Assembly (NCBI RefSeq): GCF_000337915.1
Contig: NZ_AOJE01000043.1
Span: 43,592 to 107,591, forward strand
DNA from: Halorubrum saccharovorum DSM 1137
GTDB lineage: Archaea; Halobacteriota; Halobacteria; Halobacteriales; Haloferacaceae
Reading direction: 5' to 3'
DNA length: 64,000 bases
Shown here: in pieces, positions 50,293 through 58,181 of the stretch
Layout of the letters: each line of letters opens with the position of its first letter
Position numbering within the stretch: the stretch's first letter is position 1
Notes under the pieces: model-generated
Database searches by the model: none
What the model saw: the letters and a program-made list of their open reading frames with translations, nothing else
What the model was told of the DNA's origin: nothing
Position numbers and translations under genes: made by a program

Positions 50293-51279
50293 TCAGTCCT
50301 CACTCCCTTTCGGCCGTTCCGTCGCCGTCGGCGTGAGCCGCCGCTCCGTCGGATACGCGTCGACCGTCGCCCGAAACCGGACCGGCGAGCGGTCGAGCGG
50401 TTCGACGACGGCGACGGCGGCGAGTCGCCGGAGGTGGGCCGCGGCCTCGCCGGCGCCGAACTTCGCGTGGATGTCCGACAGCTCGCCGAACAGCGCCGTC
50501 GCCACCTCCCACGGGGTCGGCGGCTCCTCGGCGGCGGCGACCGCCTCGAACGTGGCGGCCGCCCGCTCGCGGTGGTGGCGCCGCACGGCGGCGATCTCGG
50601 CCGGGACATCGATCGACGTCCCGTGTCCCGGATGGGCCGTCAGCCCGTCGGACTCGAGCCGGCGCAGCGAGTCGAGATACGTTCCCAGCGGATCGGAGAG
50701 TCGGGTGTCGCTGCCGCCCACGTTGGGCGTGTACGTCGGCAACAGGAGATCGCCGAGAAGGAGGTCCGTCTCCGTGCGGAGCGAGGCGTGGCCGGCGGTG
50801 TGGCCCGGCGTGTGAACGAACTCGACCCCGCCGACGCGGTCGCCGTCGCCGTGCCGACGAACCGGGTACGTGTCCGGGATCGGCGACGGCGCGTCGCCGT
50901 CGGCGACCTCGTCTCGGACCGGCTCCGGGACGCCCCAGCGTTCGAGCGTCTCGCGGTCGCGCCGCACGCGTCGCTTCCGGGCGCTCGCGTACTCGCCGAC
51001 GAGCGGGGCGTCGCGCCGGTGGAGGTGTACCGTCGCGTCCGCGCGGTCGGCGAGTCGGCAGGCGAGGCCCGCGTGGTCGACGTGCCAGTGAGTAACAAAC
51101 ACTCGTTCGAGGTCGTCGAGCCGGTAGTCGGCGGCCTCGATCCCCTCGCGGAGGTCGCGCCACGCCGCGTCCGTCGGCGGGCCGGGATCGACGACGGCAC
51201 GCTCGGCCGGCAGGAGGTACGCGCTGTTCACTCCTTCCGGCGTCCCCTCGCCCACGGGAAGTCGGAGCGGATCAGTCAT
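50293..51279 (-). CDS. MBL-fold hydrolase with C-terminal winged helix (copy 2)
   Basis: This 328-residue metallo-beta-lactamase-fold protein has THWHVDHAG (about 62-70), further metal ligands in TPGHTAGHASL and LLGDLLLP, and a C-terminal helical module with ALFGELSDIHAKFGAGEA. The first motif differs from copy 1 (W for Y, V for G). It shares the YTPNVGG stretch with copy 1 at 25997. The ATG overlaps the stop of the upstream UbiD gene (ATGACTGA), so it is the last member of a four-gene UbiD operon. It may hydrolyse an ester or thioester formed by that system. Confidence 0.8.
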   Translation of the reverse strand: MTDPLRLPVGEGTPEGVNSAYLLPAERAVVDPGPPTDAAWRDLREGIEAADYRLDDLERVFVTHWHVDHAGLACRLADRADATVHLHRRDAPLVGEYASARKRRVRRDRETLERWGVPEPVRDEVADGDAPSPIPDTYPVRRHGDGDRVGGVEFVHTPGHTAGHASLRTETDLLLGDLLLPTYTPNVGGSDTRLSDPLGTYLDSLRRLESDGLTAHPGHGTSIDVPAEIAAVRRHHRERAAATFEAVAAAEEPPTPWEVATALFGELSDIHAKFGAGEAAAHLRRLAAVAVVEPLDRSPVRFRATVDAYPTERRLTPTATERPKGSED

Positions 51280-52681
51280 CGCCGTCGAGCCGGTCGGGAC
51301 GGACCGCCTCATCGAGCCCGAGTTCGTCCCAGCGGTCGGCCAGCGACGCCAGGACGCTCTCGGAGAAGGCAGTCTCCATCGTCACCCGGGGCGCGATGTA
51401 CTCCTCGTCCCAGCGCGGGTCCCACGTGGCGTTGATGTAGAGCCGAGAGCCGGCGTCCTCGTCGCGGTATTCCGGCGCGGCGGCGCTGGAGGCGTGCGAC
51501 TCGCTGAACACCCAGTCGTTCGCGGGGTGCGCTTTCACCCACATGTCGTCCAACGCCCGAGCGAGGTCGGTCGGGTCCGCCTGCTCGTCGACGACGAGCA
51601 CCTTATCGAAGAGGTCCGAGAACGAAAACAGCGTGTTCGCGAGCTGCCACTCGAAGCCGGCGTACAGGATCTCGCTCGAGACGATACAGAGTCCGAGACG
51701 CCCTTCGACGGGGATCTGTATCCACCGAACGGGGGAGACGCCCCAGTAGTTTTTCACCCGACGGAACAGCTTCGCGGCCTCGACCAGACACGCCAGGTGG
51801 ACGTCGTCGGCCAAGGGCCTGTCGAACGGCGCGAACGGTATCGTCGGCTGCTCTCGCGTCGCGATTCCGGTCGTCTCGACCGCGACCGTTGTCGTCTCCT
51901 GTCCGATCTCCCACGCCGCGGTCCGGCCGGCGTCTTTCGGGTCGATACCGGACAGTCGGCCGTCGACGCGTACTTCGGCCTCGGCCGGGACGGTCCGCCC
52001 GTCGATAGTCGCCAACTGGAGGTCGCTCAGCCCGGCGGCGAGCGCCGGCGCGTCCGGCGTCGGCTGGCCCTGCGTCCACGCCTGCAACGCGGCGATCAGC
52101 ACCGGTGCCGACACCCCGAGGAGGACGCTCACGTCGGTCCGCGGCGGACACCACTCGGCGAACGGCCGCGGGACCGAGAGCCGAAGCTCGGTGCTTCGTC
52201 GCCCCCGTCCGGCGATCGGCGCCCACGTCGTCTCGCCGTCGACCTCGGCCGCGATCACGCCGAGCGAGACGAGCGGAACCCCCTCGCGCGTCGTCGGTAG
52301 CCCGAGGTCGTACAGGTCCGCTCCGTCGCAGCGGGTCGCGTCCGGTTCCGCGTCCGGACGCTCGTCGATCGAAGCGGGCTCCCAGCGCGCGAGCCGATCG
52401 ATCAGATCGACGTACGAGCCGTCAGGCGGGTGACCGAGCGCGCCGGCGATCCGATCCCACGGATCCCGGTCGTCCGAGAAGAACTGGTCGGGACCGCCGT
52501 AGACGCCGCTCACCAGCCGAGCGATCCCGGAGGTCTCGGTGAACCGGACGACCGGGCAGCCGTGTCGAGTCGCCTCCGCCGCCACCGCCTCGACCGTCCC
52601 GTCCCAGTGGACCGGTTCGGTCACGTCGACGGTGGTGTCGGTCTCTCGGAGCCAGTCGAGGTGGTCCCGGAGCGCGGTCAT
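51272..52681 (-). CDS. UbiD family protein, divergent (UbiD-B)
   Basis: This 469-residue protein is of the UbiD decarboxylase fold (RDHLDWLRETDTTVDVTEPV at the start; the YWGVSPVRWIQIPVEGRL and LANTLFSFSDLFDKVLVVDE blocks later). At the site where active UbiD proteins usually have the acidic pair after a proline-rich loop, this one reads DRPLADDVHL, and the first-arginine region (WAPIAGRGRRSTELRLS) deviates. It may be a non-catalytic partner of UbiD-A. ATG 52681 overlaps the UbiD-A stop (ATGA). The prenylated-FMN synthase UbiX is not in this window. Confidence 0.78.
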   Translation of the reverse strand: MTALRDHLDWLRETDTTVDVTEPVHWDGTVEAVAAEATRHGCPVVRFTETSGIARLVSGVYGGPDQFFSDDRDPWDRIAGALGHPPDGSYVDLIDRLARWEPASIDERPDAEPDATRCDGADLYDLGLPTTREGVPLVSLGVIAAEVDGETTWAPIAGRGRRSTELRLSVPRPFAEWCPPRTDVSVLLGVSAPVLIAALQAWTQGQPTPDAPALAAGLSDLQLATIDGRTVPAEAEVRVDGRLSGIDPKDAGRTAAWEIGQETTTVAVETTGIATREQPTIPFAPFDRPLADDVHLACLVEAAKLFRRVKNYWGVSPVRWIQIPVEGRLGLCIVSSEILYAGFEWQLANTLFSFSDLFDKVLVVDEQADPTDLARALDDMWVKAHPANDWVFSESHASSAAAPEYRDEDAGSRLYINATWDPRWDEEYIAPRVTMETAFSESVLASLADRWDELGLDEAVRPDRLDGDD

Positions 52682-54183
52682 CGGTCCGCCTCCGTCTCGG
52701 CGAACGGGAGATCTCCCGTCTCCACGCCGGCTCGTTCGAGGATGCGCCGCGCTCTGTACCGACGGTCGATGTCGGCGGAGTCGTCTCGGAACCGATCGTC
52801 GGGGTCCGCGTCGCCGGCGCTCGTGGCGTCGATGTACGCCTTCGCGGTCTTCGCCTTCGAGGTGCCGGTCTGGATATCTCCCTTCTCCGTCGGCGTCTGG
52901 TAGATGTTCAGCGGCACCTTCGGCATCGTCTCGACGCCGAACTGGTGGAAGTCCGCGTCGGGGTCGGCGTGCAGCGCGAGCGCCTCGATCACCGCGCGTT
53001 GGTCGAGCGGGTCGACGTCGGCGTCGACGAACACGAAGAAGTCGACGTGTAACATCCCCCACGTCGTGAAGATGAAGTTCGCCATGTCGTGGAGGTAACT
53101 CGGGTCCGTCGTTTCTGTCGAGATGACGTACACCGTCCGCGGCGTCGACTTCCACGGCGCGATACACTGGACGTCGAAGCCGGCGGTGCGGAGTCCCAGC
53201 GTCGCGTCCGGGCCGACGCAGCCGACCTCCATCGAACTCGTCGCGTTCTCCGTCTCGCCGACGCCAGTCCCCTCGACGCAGAACGGGATGATCGGGTCCT
53301 CGCGGCTGGTTATCCCCGTCACCCGGAACAGCGGCATCGACCGCCGGGGGCCGTGCATGTAGCCGAAGTAGTCGCCGAACGGTCCCTCGTCCCGGCGCTC
53401 GTTCGGCAGTATCTCCCCCTCGATCACGAGTTCGGCGCTCGCCGGAACCATGAGTTCGTTCGTCTCACAGGGGACGAGGTCGACGGGTTCCCGCTTCAGC
53501 CCGCCGGCGTACTCCGCCTCGTTCCGCCCCGTCGGAATCCACATCACGGACGTGTACTGTACGGCCGGTTCGACGCCGACGGCGATCGCGACGGGCATCG
53601 GCTCGTCGCGTCGCTCGTACTTGTAGTAGTAGAGGTTCGGCGTCTGCTCGCCCGCCAAAAGCAGGACGCTCGACGTCTCGCTGTCGTGGATCATCGACCG
53701 GTGGTACGACCAGTCGACCCACTCGGAGTCCGGGTCGGGGGCGATCAGGGTGTGGAGGTTCGAGTACCGACCACCGTCGCCGGCGTGGATATACGGCCAC
53801 GGGTAATCGAGGAGGTCCACGTCCTCGCCCGTCTGTATCCGCCGTTTGCACGGGGCGTCGTCGTGCGAGACGATCCGCGGCTCGATCGGGTCCTTCAGCC
53901 GGTCGATCACGGACTCGTAGTACTCCTCGTACGAGAGGTCCCGCGGGAGTCCGAGCCCGAGCGCAATCCGGTCCCACGGCCGGCGCTGAGAGCCGCGATA
54001 CGGGTCGCCGACGAGTCGGGCCGTGTCGACGTCCTCGAACAGCGGCACATCGCCGTCGGCCTCGTTCAACAGCAGCGTCACGGCGCTGGCCTCCAAGTTC
54101 CACGAGACGGGCTCGTCGATCCGGTGGAGGTCGCCGCAGGACTCGAGGGCCCCGAGATACTCTCGGAGGCTGTCGGCGGTCAT
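52678..54183 (-). CDS. UbiD family (de)carboxylase (UbiD-A)
   Basis: This 501-residue protein is a canonical UbiD: LREYLGALESCGDLHRIDEPV at the start, DYPWPYIHAGDGGRYSNL (about 140-157), DWSYHRSMIHDSETSSVL carrying the expected Arg, and GITSREDPIIPFCVEGTGVG with the following acidic residues. UbiD enzymes use prenylated FMN for reversible decarboxylation of aromatic or unsaturated acids. Its coupling to a divergent paralogue and a small acidic protein recalls multi-subunit phenylphosphate carboxylase. ATG 54183 overlaps the stop of the preceding gene. Confidence 0.9.
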   Translation of the reverse strand: MTADSLREYLGALESCGDLHRIDEPVSWNLEASAVTLLLNEADGDVPLFEDVDTARLVGDPYRGSQRRPWDRIALGLGLPRDLSYEEYYESVIDRLKDPIEPRIVSHDDAPCKRRIQTGEDVDLLDYPWPYIHAGDGGRYSNLHTLIAPDPDSEWVDWSYHRSMIHDSETSSVLLLAGEQTPNLYYYKYERRDEPMPVAIAVGVEPAVQYTSVMWIPTGRNEAEYAGGLKREPVDLVPCETNELMVPASAELVIEGEILPNERRDEGPFGDYFGYMHGPRRSMPLFRVTGITSREDPIIPFCVEGTGVGETENATSSMEVGCVGPDATLGLRTAGFDVQCIAPWKSTPRTVYVISTETTDPSYLHDMANFIFTTWGMLHVDFFVFVDADVDPLDQRAVIEALALHADPDADFHQFGVETMPKVPLNIYQTPTEKGDIQTGTSKAKTAKAYIDATSAGDADPDDRFRDDSADIDRRYRARRILERAGVETGDLPFAETEADR

Positions 54184-54677
54184 TCGCCCTCGCGGAGCTC
54201 GCTCGCCAGTTCGCTTCGCTCCGACTCCACCTTGAGGTCGATGTACTCGCTGACCAGATCCGGGTAGGCGTCGGAGAGGTACTCCAGCATGATCGTCCGG
54301 CTGGCCTCCGACACCGACTCGAACTCGCCGCGTTCGGTGAGGTACTGCAGCAGTGTCTTCACCTCCTCCGATCGGGTGTTGATCACCGTCGACTGGTCGT
54401 TGACGTCCTCCATCGTCGCCTCCAGCAGGGCGCTGTCGACCTGCTTGCCGTCGTCGGTCTCGATCACGTCGAGATACCACTCCTCCTCGATGTTCTCGTG
54501 AGGACCCTTGACGACGGTGAGCCGCTCGGGGTCTGCGAGGTTCTCCGGATCCCTGTCGACTCTCGCCTTGATATCGAAGATTTCCTTCGTCTCTTCGTCG
54601 CTCACCTGCAGCCGGATCTCCTCCCCCTCCGGATCGTCGGGCAAGTTGTTTTCGGACGTGACGTACTTTCCTGCCAT
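54180..54677 (-). CDS. Acidic 165-residue protein heading the UbiD operon
   Basis: The protein is strongly acidic, with an N-terminal beta-rich half (GKYVTSENNLPDDPEGEEIR, KEIFDIKARVDRDPENLAD) and a helical C-terminal half (SEEVKTLLQYLTERGEFESV). No family is recognised. ATG 54677 is chosen because a TATA-like TTTTATT lies about 30 bases upstream. Its stop overlaps the UbiD-A ATG by four bases (ATGA), so it is translationally coupled and probably a subunit or assembly factor. Confidence 0.7.
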   Translation of the reverse strand: MAGKYVTSENNLPDDPEGEEIRLQVSDEETKEIFDIKARVDRDPENLADPERLTVVKGPHENIEEEWYLDVIETDDGKQVDSALLEATMEDVNDQSTVINTRSEEVKTLLQYLTERGEFESVSEASRTIMLEYLSDAYPDLVSEYIDLKVESERSELASELREGE

Positions 54678-54820
54678 CCTTGCCGAGGGATACTGGACGG
54701 TGTTCAATAAAACCCTTACCAACATTCGAGGGAGCGAGCGCGGAAGCGCGCCGCGAACGGTGAGGCGTCCCCGGAGGAGAAGGGCCACACTCATGTGGTC
54801 AGGAGCCGTCGCTCGAGCCG

Positions 54821-55327
54821 ATGACCGATTTAGGCGAGGAGACCCGATACCTCGAAGACATCGAGGAAGGAACGATCCGATGCGGCGAGACGGAGGTCAC
54901 AGCCGACGATATCGTCGAGTTCGGCGAGCAGTTCGACCCGCTTCCGATCCACACCGACCCCGAGGCGGCGGCCGAGAGCCGCTACGACGGGATCATTGCC
55001 AGCGGCTACCACACGTTATCGCTGTCCGTACGGCTGTTAGTCGATGCGGTCCGGAGTAAGCGAGCGGTCGTCGCGGGGGTCGGGATCGACGACGTCCGGT
55101 GGCACGCCCCCGTTAGACCGGGCGACACGATCACCGTCGAGACGACGGTGCTCGGGACACGTCCCTCAGAGAGCGATCCGTCAGTGGGGGTCGTTCACGA
55201 GCGGATCGTCGCGAAAAAGCGGGACGGAACCGAAGTCCTCACCCTCGAGAACCACGAACTCGTGGAGCGGCGTGACCCCGATGTTGACACTGCGGCGGCC
55301 GATTCGGCTCCGGGCACCGGGCGGTGA
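54821..55327 (+). CDS. MaoC-like (R)-hydratase, hotdog fold
   Basis: This 168-residue protein has the catalytic pair D39/H44 of the MaoC family (FDPLPIHTDPEAA) and the hotdog helix SGYHTLSLSVRLLVDAV. MaoC proteins hydrate 2-enoyl-CoA. In bacterial PaaZ, a MaoC domain hydrolyses the oxepin-CoA ring, fused to an aldehyde dehydrogenase. A separate ALDH gene exists at 27245. It diverges from the UbiD operon and precedes the double-hotdog gene by 71 bases. Assignment to ring opening is inference. Confidence 0.85.
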   Translation: MTDLGEETRYLEDIEEGTIRCGETEVTADDIVEFGEQFDPLPIHTDPEAAAESRYDGIIASGYHTLSLSVRLLVDAVRSKRAVVAGVGIDDVRWHAPVRPGDTITVETTVLGTRPSESDPSVGVVHERIVAKKRDGTEVLTLENHELVERRDPDVDTAAADSAPGTGR

Positions 55328-55398
55328 GGTACGAGCCGCGGTCTGGACTCGTTTGCCGTTTCCTGTACATTCTTATTGCCGGTCGAGTAGAACGCGCT

Positions 55399-56280
55399 AT
55401 GCGAGCTATCAGTAATAAGCGCGTCCACTTCGGCGAGTTCGCCGGCCCGCTCGCTCACGAGGCGGCGATCTTCGACTGGCAGCTGATATCGACCCAAGAG
55501 CTGGCGGCGGCGTTCGACTACCCCTTCTCGGCGATCCTCGAAGACGACGGAATCCCGTACGCTCCCGTCGTCGTCGACGCGAGCGTCCACCGCTACCCCG
55601 CGATCGGCGATGTGGTGAACGTCGACGTCGACCCGGTCGCAGTCGGGGAATCGAGCCTCGACCTCAAGTACGAGATGACCGACGGCGACGGCGATCCGAT
55701 CGCGACGTTGCGTGCGACACACGTGACGATCGGGCCCGACGGCGGGGCACTACCACTCCCCGAGACAGCGCGAGATGCGTACGCCGCCGCCCGCGTCGAC
55801 GACGATGTCGACCCCGGTCCGGAACCGATGTCCGAACGCGTGAGAGACGGCGGAGACACGGATCCGACCGCGGTCCCCCAGCCAGAACCGCTCCCGTCAT
55901 ACGGGACGACCGTCCCGATCCGGAGCCCGTACGTCGAGGGTGCAGAACTGGCGTACTTCGAGGAATATCCGCGATTTGCGGGGACCGCTCTCGAAGCGTT
56001 CGTTGCAGAGCACGGGCTGAGCGTTGGGGAGACGAGCGGCGAGAAGTGGCCGTACAAGCCCCGTAGCTGGCATTGGGAGTTCACGGCACCGGTACCTTTC
56101 GAATCGGAGCTCCGCGTCGATTGCGAGGTGGTCGCCGTCGATCGAGACGTGGTCCGCGTCGCACAGGAGTTTTCGAGCGGTGACACGACGAACATCGATG
56201 GCGTCACCGAATACGGCTGTTTCGACCGCACCGGTGAGCCGACGACGTTCGACGAGCCGATGCTTGAACCGCTTCGGTGA
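55399..56280 (+). CDS. Double-hotdog acyl-CoA thioesterase/dehydratase-like protein
   Basis: This 293-residue protein is built of two hotdog-like halves. The first has VHFGEFAGPLAHEAAIFDWQ and an acyl-binding block about 50-110. The second has YVEGAELAYFEEYPRFAGTA, resembling the YxxTDxxG/Y region of 4-hydroxybenzoyl-CoA-type thioesterases. It may release CoA from stalled aryl-CoA esters, as PaaI does in bacteria, or act as a dehydratase. A TATA-like TTATT about 30 bases before ATG 55399 predicts a leaderless transcript. Confidence 0.65.
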   Translation: MRAISNKRVHFGEFAGPLAHEAAIFDWQLISTQELAAAFDYPFSAILEDDGIPYAPVVVDASVHRYPAIGDVVNVDVDPVAVGESSLDLKYEMTDGDGDPIATLRATHVTIGPDGGALPLPETARDAYAAARVDDDVDPGPEPMSERVRDGGDTDPTAVPQPEPLPSYGTTVPIRSPYVEGAELAYFEEYPRFAGTALEAFVAEHGLSVGETSGEKWPYKPRSWHWEFTAPVPFESELRVDCEVVAVDRDVVRVAQEFSSGDTTNIDGVTEYGCFDRTGEPTTFDEPMLEPLR

Positions 56281-56591
56281 TCGGAGAATCTGCTTGCAGG
56301 TGAAAGCGAGCGATCGCAGCCACTCGTTAGCAGCTTCCGTTTCGACGTTGTTGGACTAGTTTCTGTTTCAACGTTGTTGAGCTAGTAAGGAATCGTATGT
56401 TTTGGGAGTATGCATTGAAACTGATACATTGGCGGTAGTATTGGGTTCATATAATATATTTCTAGGATATGTCGTGCGCCTCTGAGCTCGAAATCGTGTT
56501 TGCGACAGGCTCGGTGACGTGGAATCGCGCCATCAACGGTAACGATCGCGCCAGCCACGTCGTGTTTGTCACCGAACTCCGCGAGATACGG

Positions 56592-56650
56592 GTCAGTGAT
56601 CGCGCTCGTTCGTCAGTGATCGCGCTCGTTCGTCAGTGATCGCTCGTTCT
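56592..56650. repeat. 20-bp tandem repeat, about three copies
   Basis: GTCAGTGATCGCGCTCGTTC is repeated at 56592-56611 and 56612-56631, with a shortened third copy to 56650 (CGCTCGTTCT). It is non-coding. Confidence 0.65.
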
Positions 56651-56678
56651 CGTCGGCTCACGCGTGCCGTGTAGGAAT

Positions 56679-56732
56679 TCGGTCGAAACGGCAACGTCGG
56701 TCGAAACGGCAACGTCGGTCGAAACGGCAACG
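56679..56732. repeat. 18-bp tandem repeat, three perfect copies
   Basis: TCGGTCGAAACGGCAACG occurs three times in perfect head-to-tail order (56679, 56697 and 56715). The perfect identity indicates recent amplification or selection as protein-binding iterons. Confidence 0.75.
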
Positions 56733-57164
56733 ACGGCTGCGTACAACCATTCATCGTCGAACAGAGTCCGTTTTACCAACCGAAACGTGACTCAGACACC
56801 GACTCGTTTCTGGCTTCGGATCGGCCTGGTGAACTCAGTGTAGACGGTACATCGAGCCCTACGAACACCAGATATATAAGAAAAATATATAGTATTGGAA
56901 TTTGATTATTATAGCCGCTGGCGTGTCCGAGTGAGTTCCAACCCGTATCTCGCCACCCGTATCTTGCCGGCGGCACCTGACGGGTGATGTCGAGATCGTC
57001 GGCGGCAACGAGCCGAGACAACCGGTACTGAACAATCCCATGCTATCGACGAGGGCCGCTCTCAACGGTTGAGAAACGATCGACGGGCGGGCGTGAGAAA
57101 GGTACAGTAGTCATGGTCGGCCGCCATTGCGAAATAGAACATTATTTGGACAGTACCGTATTTG

Positions 57165-57566
57165 GACAGTACCCACCCCCGGGGATGTCCGCAATTTCAC
57201 GGGAGCGATGACGTATTTCGTTCGTATACGGTTCAATCGCGCCGTGCAGCCAGAACTGCTGACCGTGAAGGCGGATCATCTTTTCGTCAACCGCGGATTG
57301 ATCCTCGGAGACGGTCGAGATGGGCTGTAGTCGGCTTTATGAAGCCAGCTGTGAATAGCGACGTCTCTGATCAATCCCGTAATCGTCGAGAAATCACTCA
57401 CTTCTCGTTGAGACATACCGAACAAGTAACAGCGGATCCCTACTTCAATCGCCCATCGCGGTGTTCAATCTCGCTCCACAAACGACAAGTCGATCCACGC
57501 GACACGTCTGCTGCGGCGCTCGGTTTCGGCCATAGACACTCTGAAGTCGAGCGCCTCACCCTCTAA
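57165..57566 (-). pseudogene. Decayed IS6-type transposase, relic B (N-terminal half)
   Basis: On the minus strand one frame reads DVAIHSWLHKADYSPSR, the helix-turn-helix-to-DDE linker of haloarchaeal IS6-type transposases. The preceding part retains the CGAKSER-like Trp/Arg region, and the downstream part a frame-shifted catalytic start (AVLAARRD). Frameshifts and stops are frequent. A 21-base stretch near 57478-57498 is identical to relic C. The C-terminal half is missing; the relic ends where the first Orc box begins. Confidence 0.6.
57172..57198 (+). repeat. Origin recognition box 1 (variant)
   Basis: It contains a G/C tract followed by ATGTCCGCAATT, matching boxes 2-4 except for TT to AT at the junction and a shorter C-run. 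Orientation is as box 2. It lies on the far left of the origin region, about 1 kb before orc1. Confidence 0.6.
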
Positions 57567-57623
57567 CGTAACGCGACTCGATGATTCTCGATCGATGATT
57601 CTCGATTGGTGTTATCTGGTAGT

Positions 57624-57651
57624 ACCCCCGCCCCCGGGGTTGTCCGCAATT
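57624..57651 (+). repeat. Origin recognition box 2
   Basis: This 28-bp box has a C-rich half (ACCCCCGCCCCCGGGG) followed by TTGTCCGCAATT. It is the exact reverse complement of boxes 3 and 4. The G/C string beside a short conserved core is the plan of haloarchaeal Orc1/Cdc6 binding sites. Confidence 0.8.
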
Positions 57652-57885
57652 ATCCGGAAAAACAGGGGGGCCGGCATAGTCGGGTCAACAAAGCCGACTT
57701 TCGGGAGGACTGCCGATCAGCGTGACAAATTCCATTTTCTTCCGGTAACGTATATTATAACTCTTTCTATTATAAGATATATATAGTAGATAGAAGGCCT
57801 AAAACGACAGATCCGATCGCAGAATATAGTTATTTAAATACTGTTGCTGCTCTGTCGATCTAGTCACTATACATTCCTACACTCG
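57652..57885. other. Putative DNA-unwinding element between inverted Orc boxes
   Basis: Between box 2 and the inverted box 3, the DNA becomes strongly AT-rich (57749-57796 and 57821-57841, with TATATATAG and TTATTTAAATA). This is the expected location of the origin melting site. No gene lies here. Confidence 0.65.
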
Positions 57886-57913
57886 AATTGCGGACAACCC
57901 CGGGGGCGGGGGT
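57886..57913 (-). repeat. Origin recognition box 3 (inverted)
   Basis: It is an exact 28-bp inverted copy of box 2 (core AATTGCGGACAA followed by a G-rich string). It faces box 2 across the AT-rich stretch. Confidence 0.8.
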
Positions 57914-58004
57914 AGGGTGTTTGCCTTCCTTTCGTTGCTGGACCAAACGCAGTCCACCAGCCAACACCAACGTGAGCGAGTTCCCGCCCCACTTCGTGTT
58001 GTTG

Positions 58005-58032
58005 AATTGCGGACAACCCCGGGGGCGGGGGT
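58005..58032 (-). repeat. Origin recognition box 4 (inverted)
   Basis: It is identical to box 3 over 28 bp and lies 119 bases further, immediately upstream of the orc1 promoter. A box this close to the promoter may also autoregulate orc1. Confidence 0.8.
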
Positions 58033-58181
58033 GGAAGGTAGGGTGAAGTTCCTCTCCAAACGCGAACCTGGTGTGTGTCACTGAAATGATTGTAATCCCG
58101 GACGAGATGGGGGGTTATTCGGACAAGTCGGACATTACGGACACGGGGGTTTATGTGGGTTGGATACACCAAATGTACACA

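Larger units (their letters stand above)
56281..57159. other. Gene-free, repeat-rich stretch left of the replication origin
   Basis: No gene is recognised. It contains a pair of 22-bp near-repeats (56339-56360 and 56365-56386), a 20-bp tandem repeat (56592-56650), an 18-bp tandem repeat (56679-56732) and an AT-rich stretch at 56869-56918. Such clustering near an Orc1/Cdc6 gene fits a replication or copy-control region. Confidence 0.5.
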
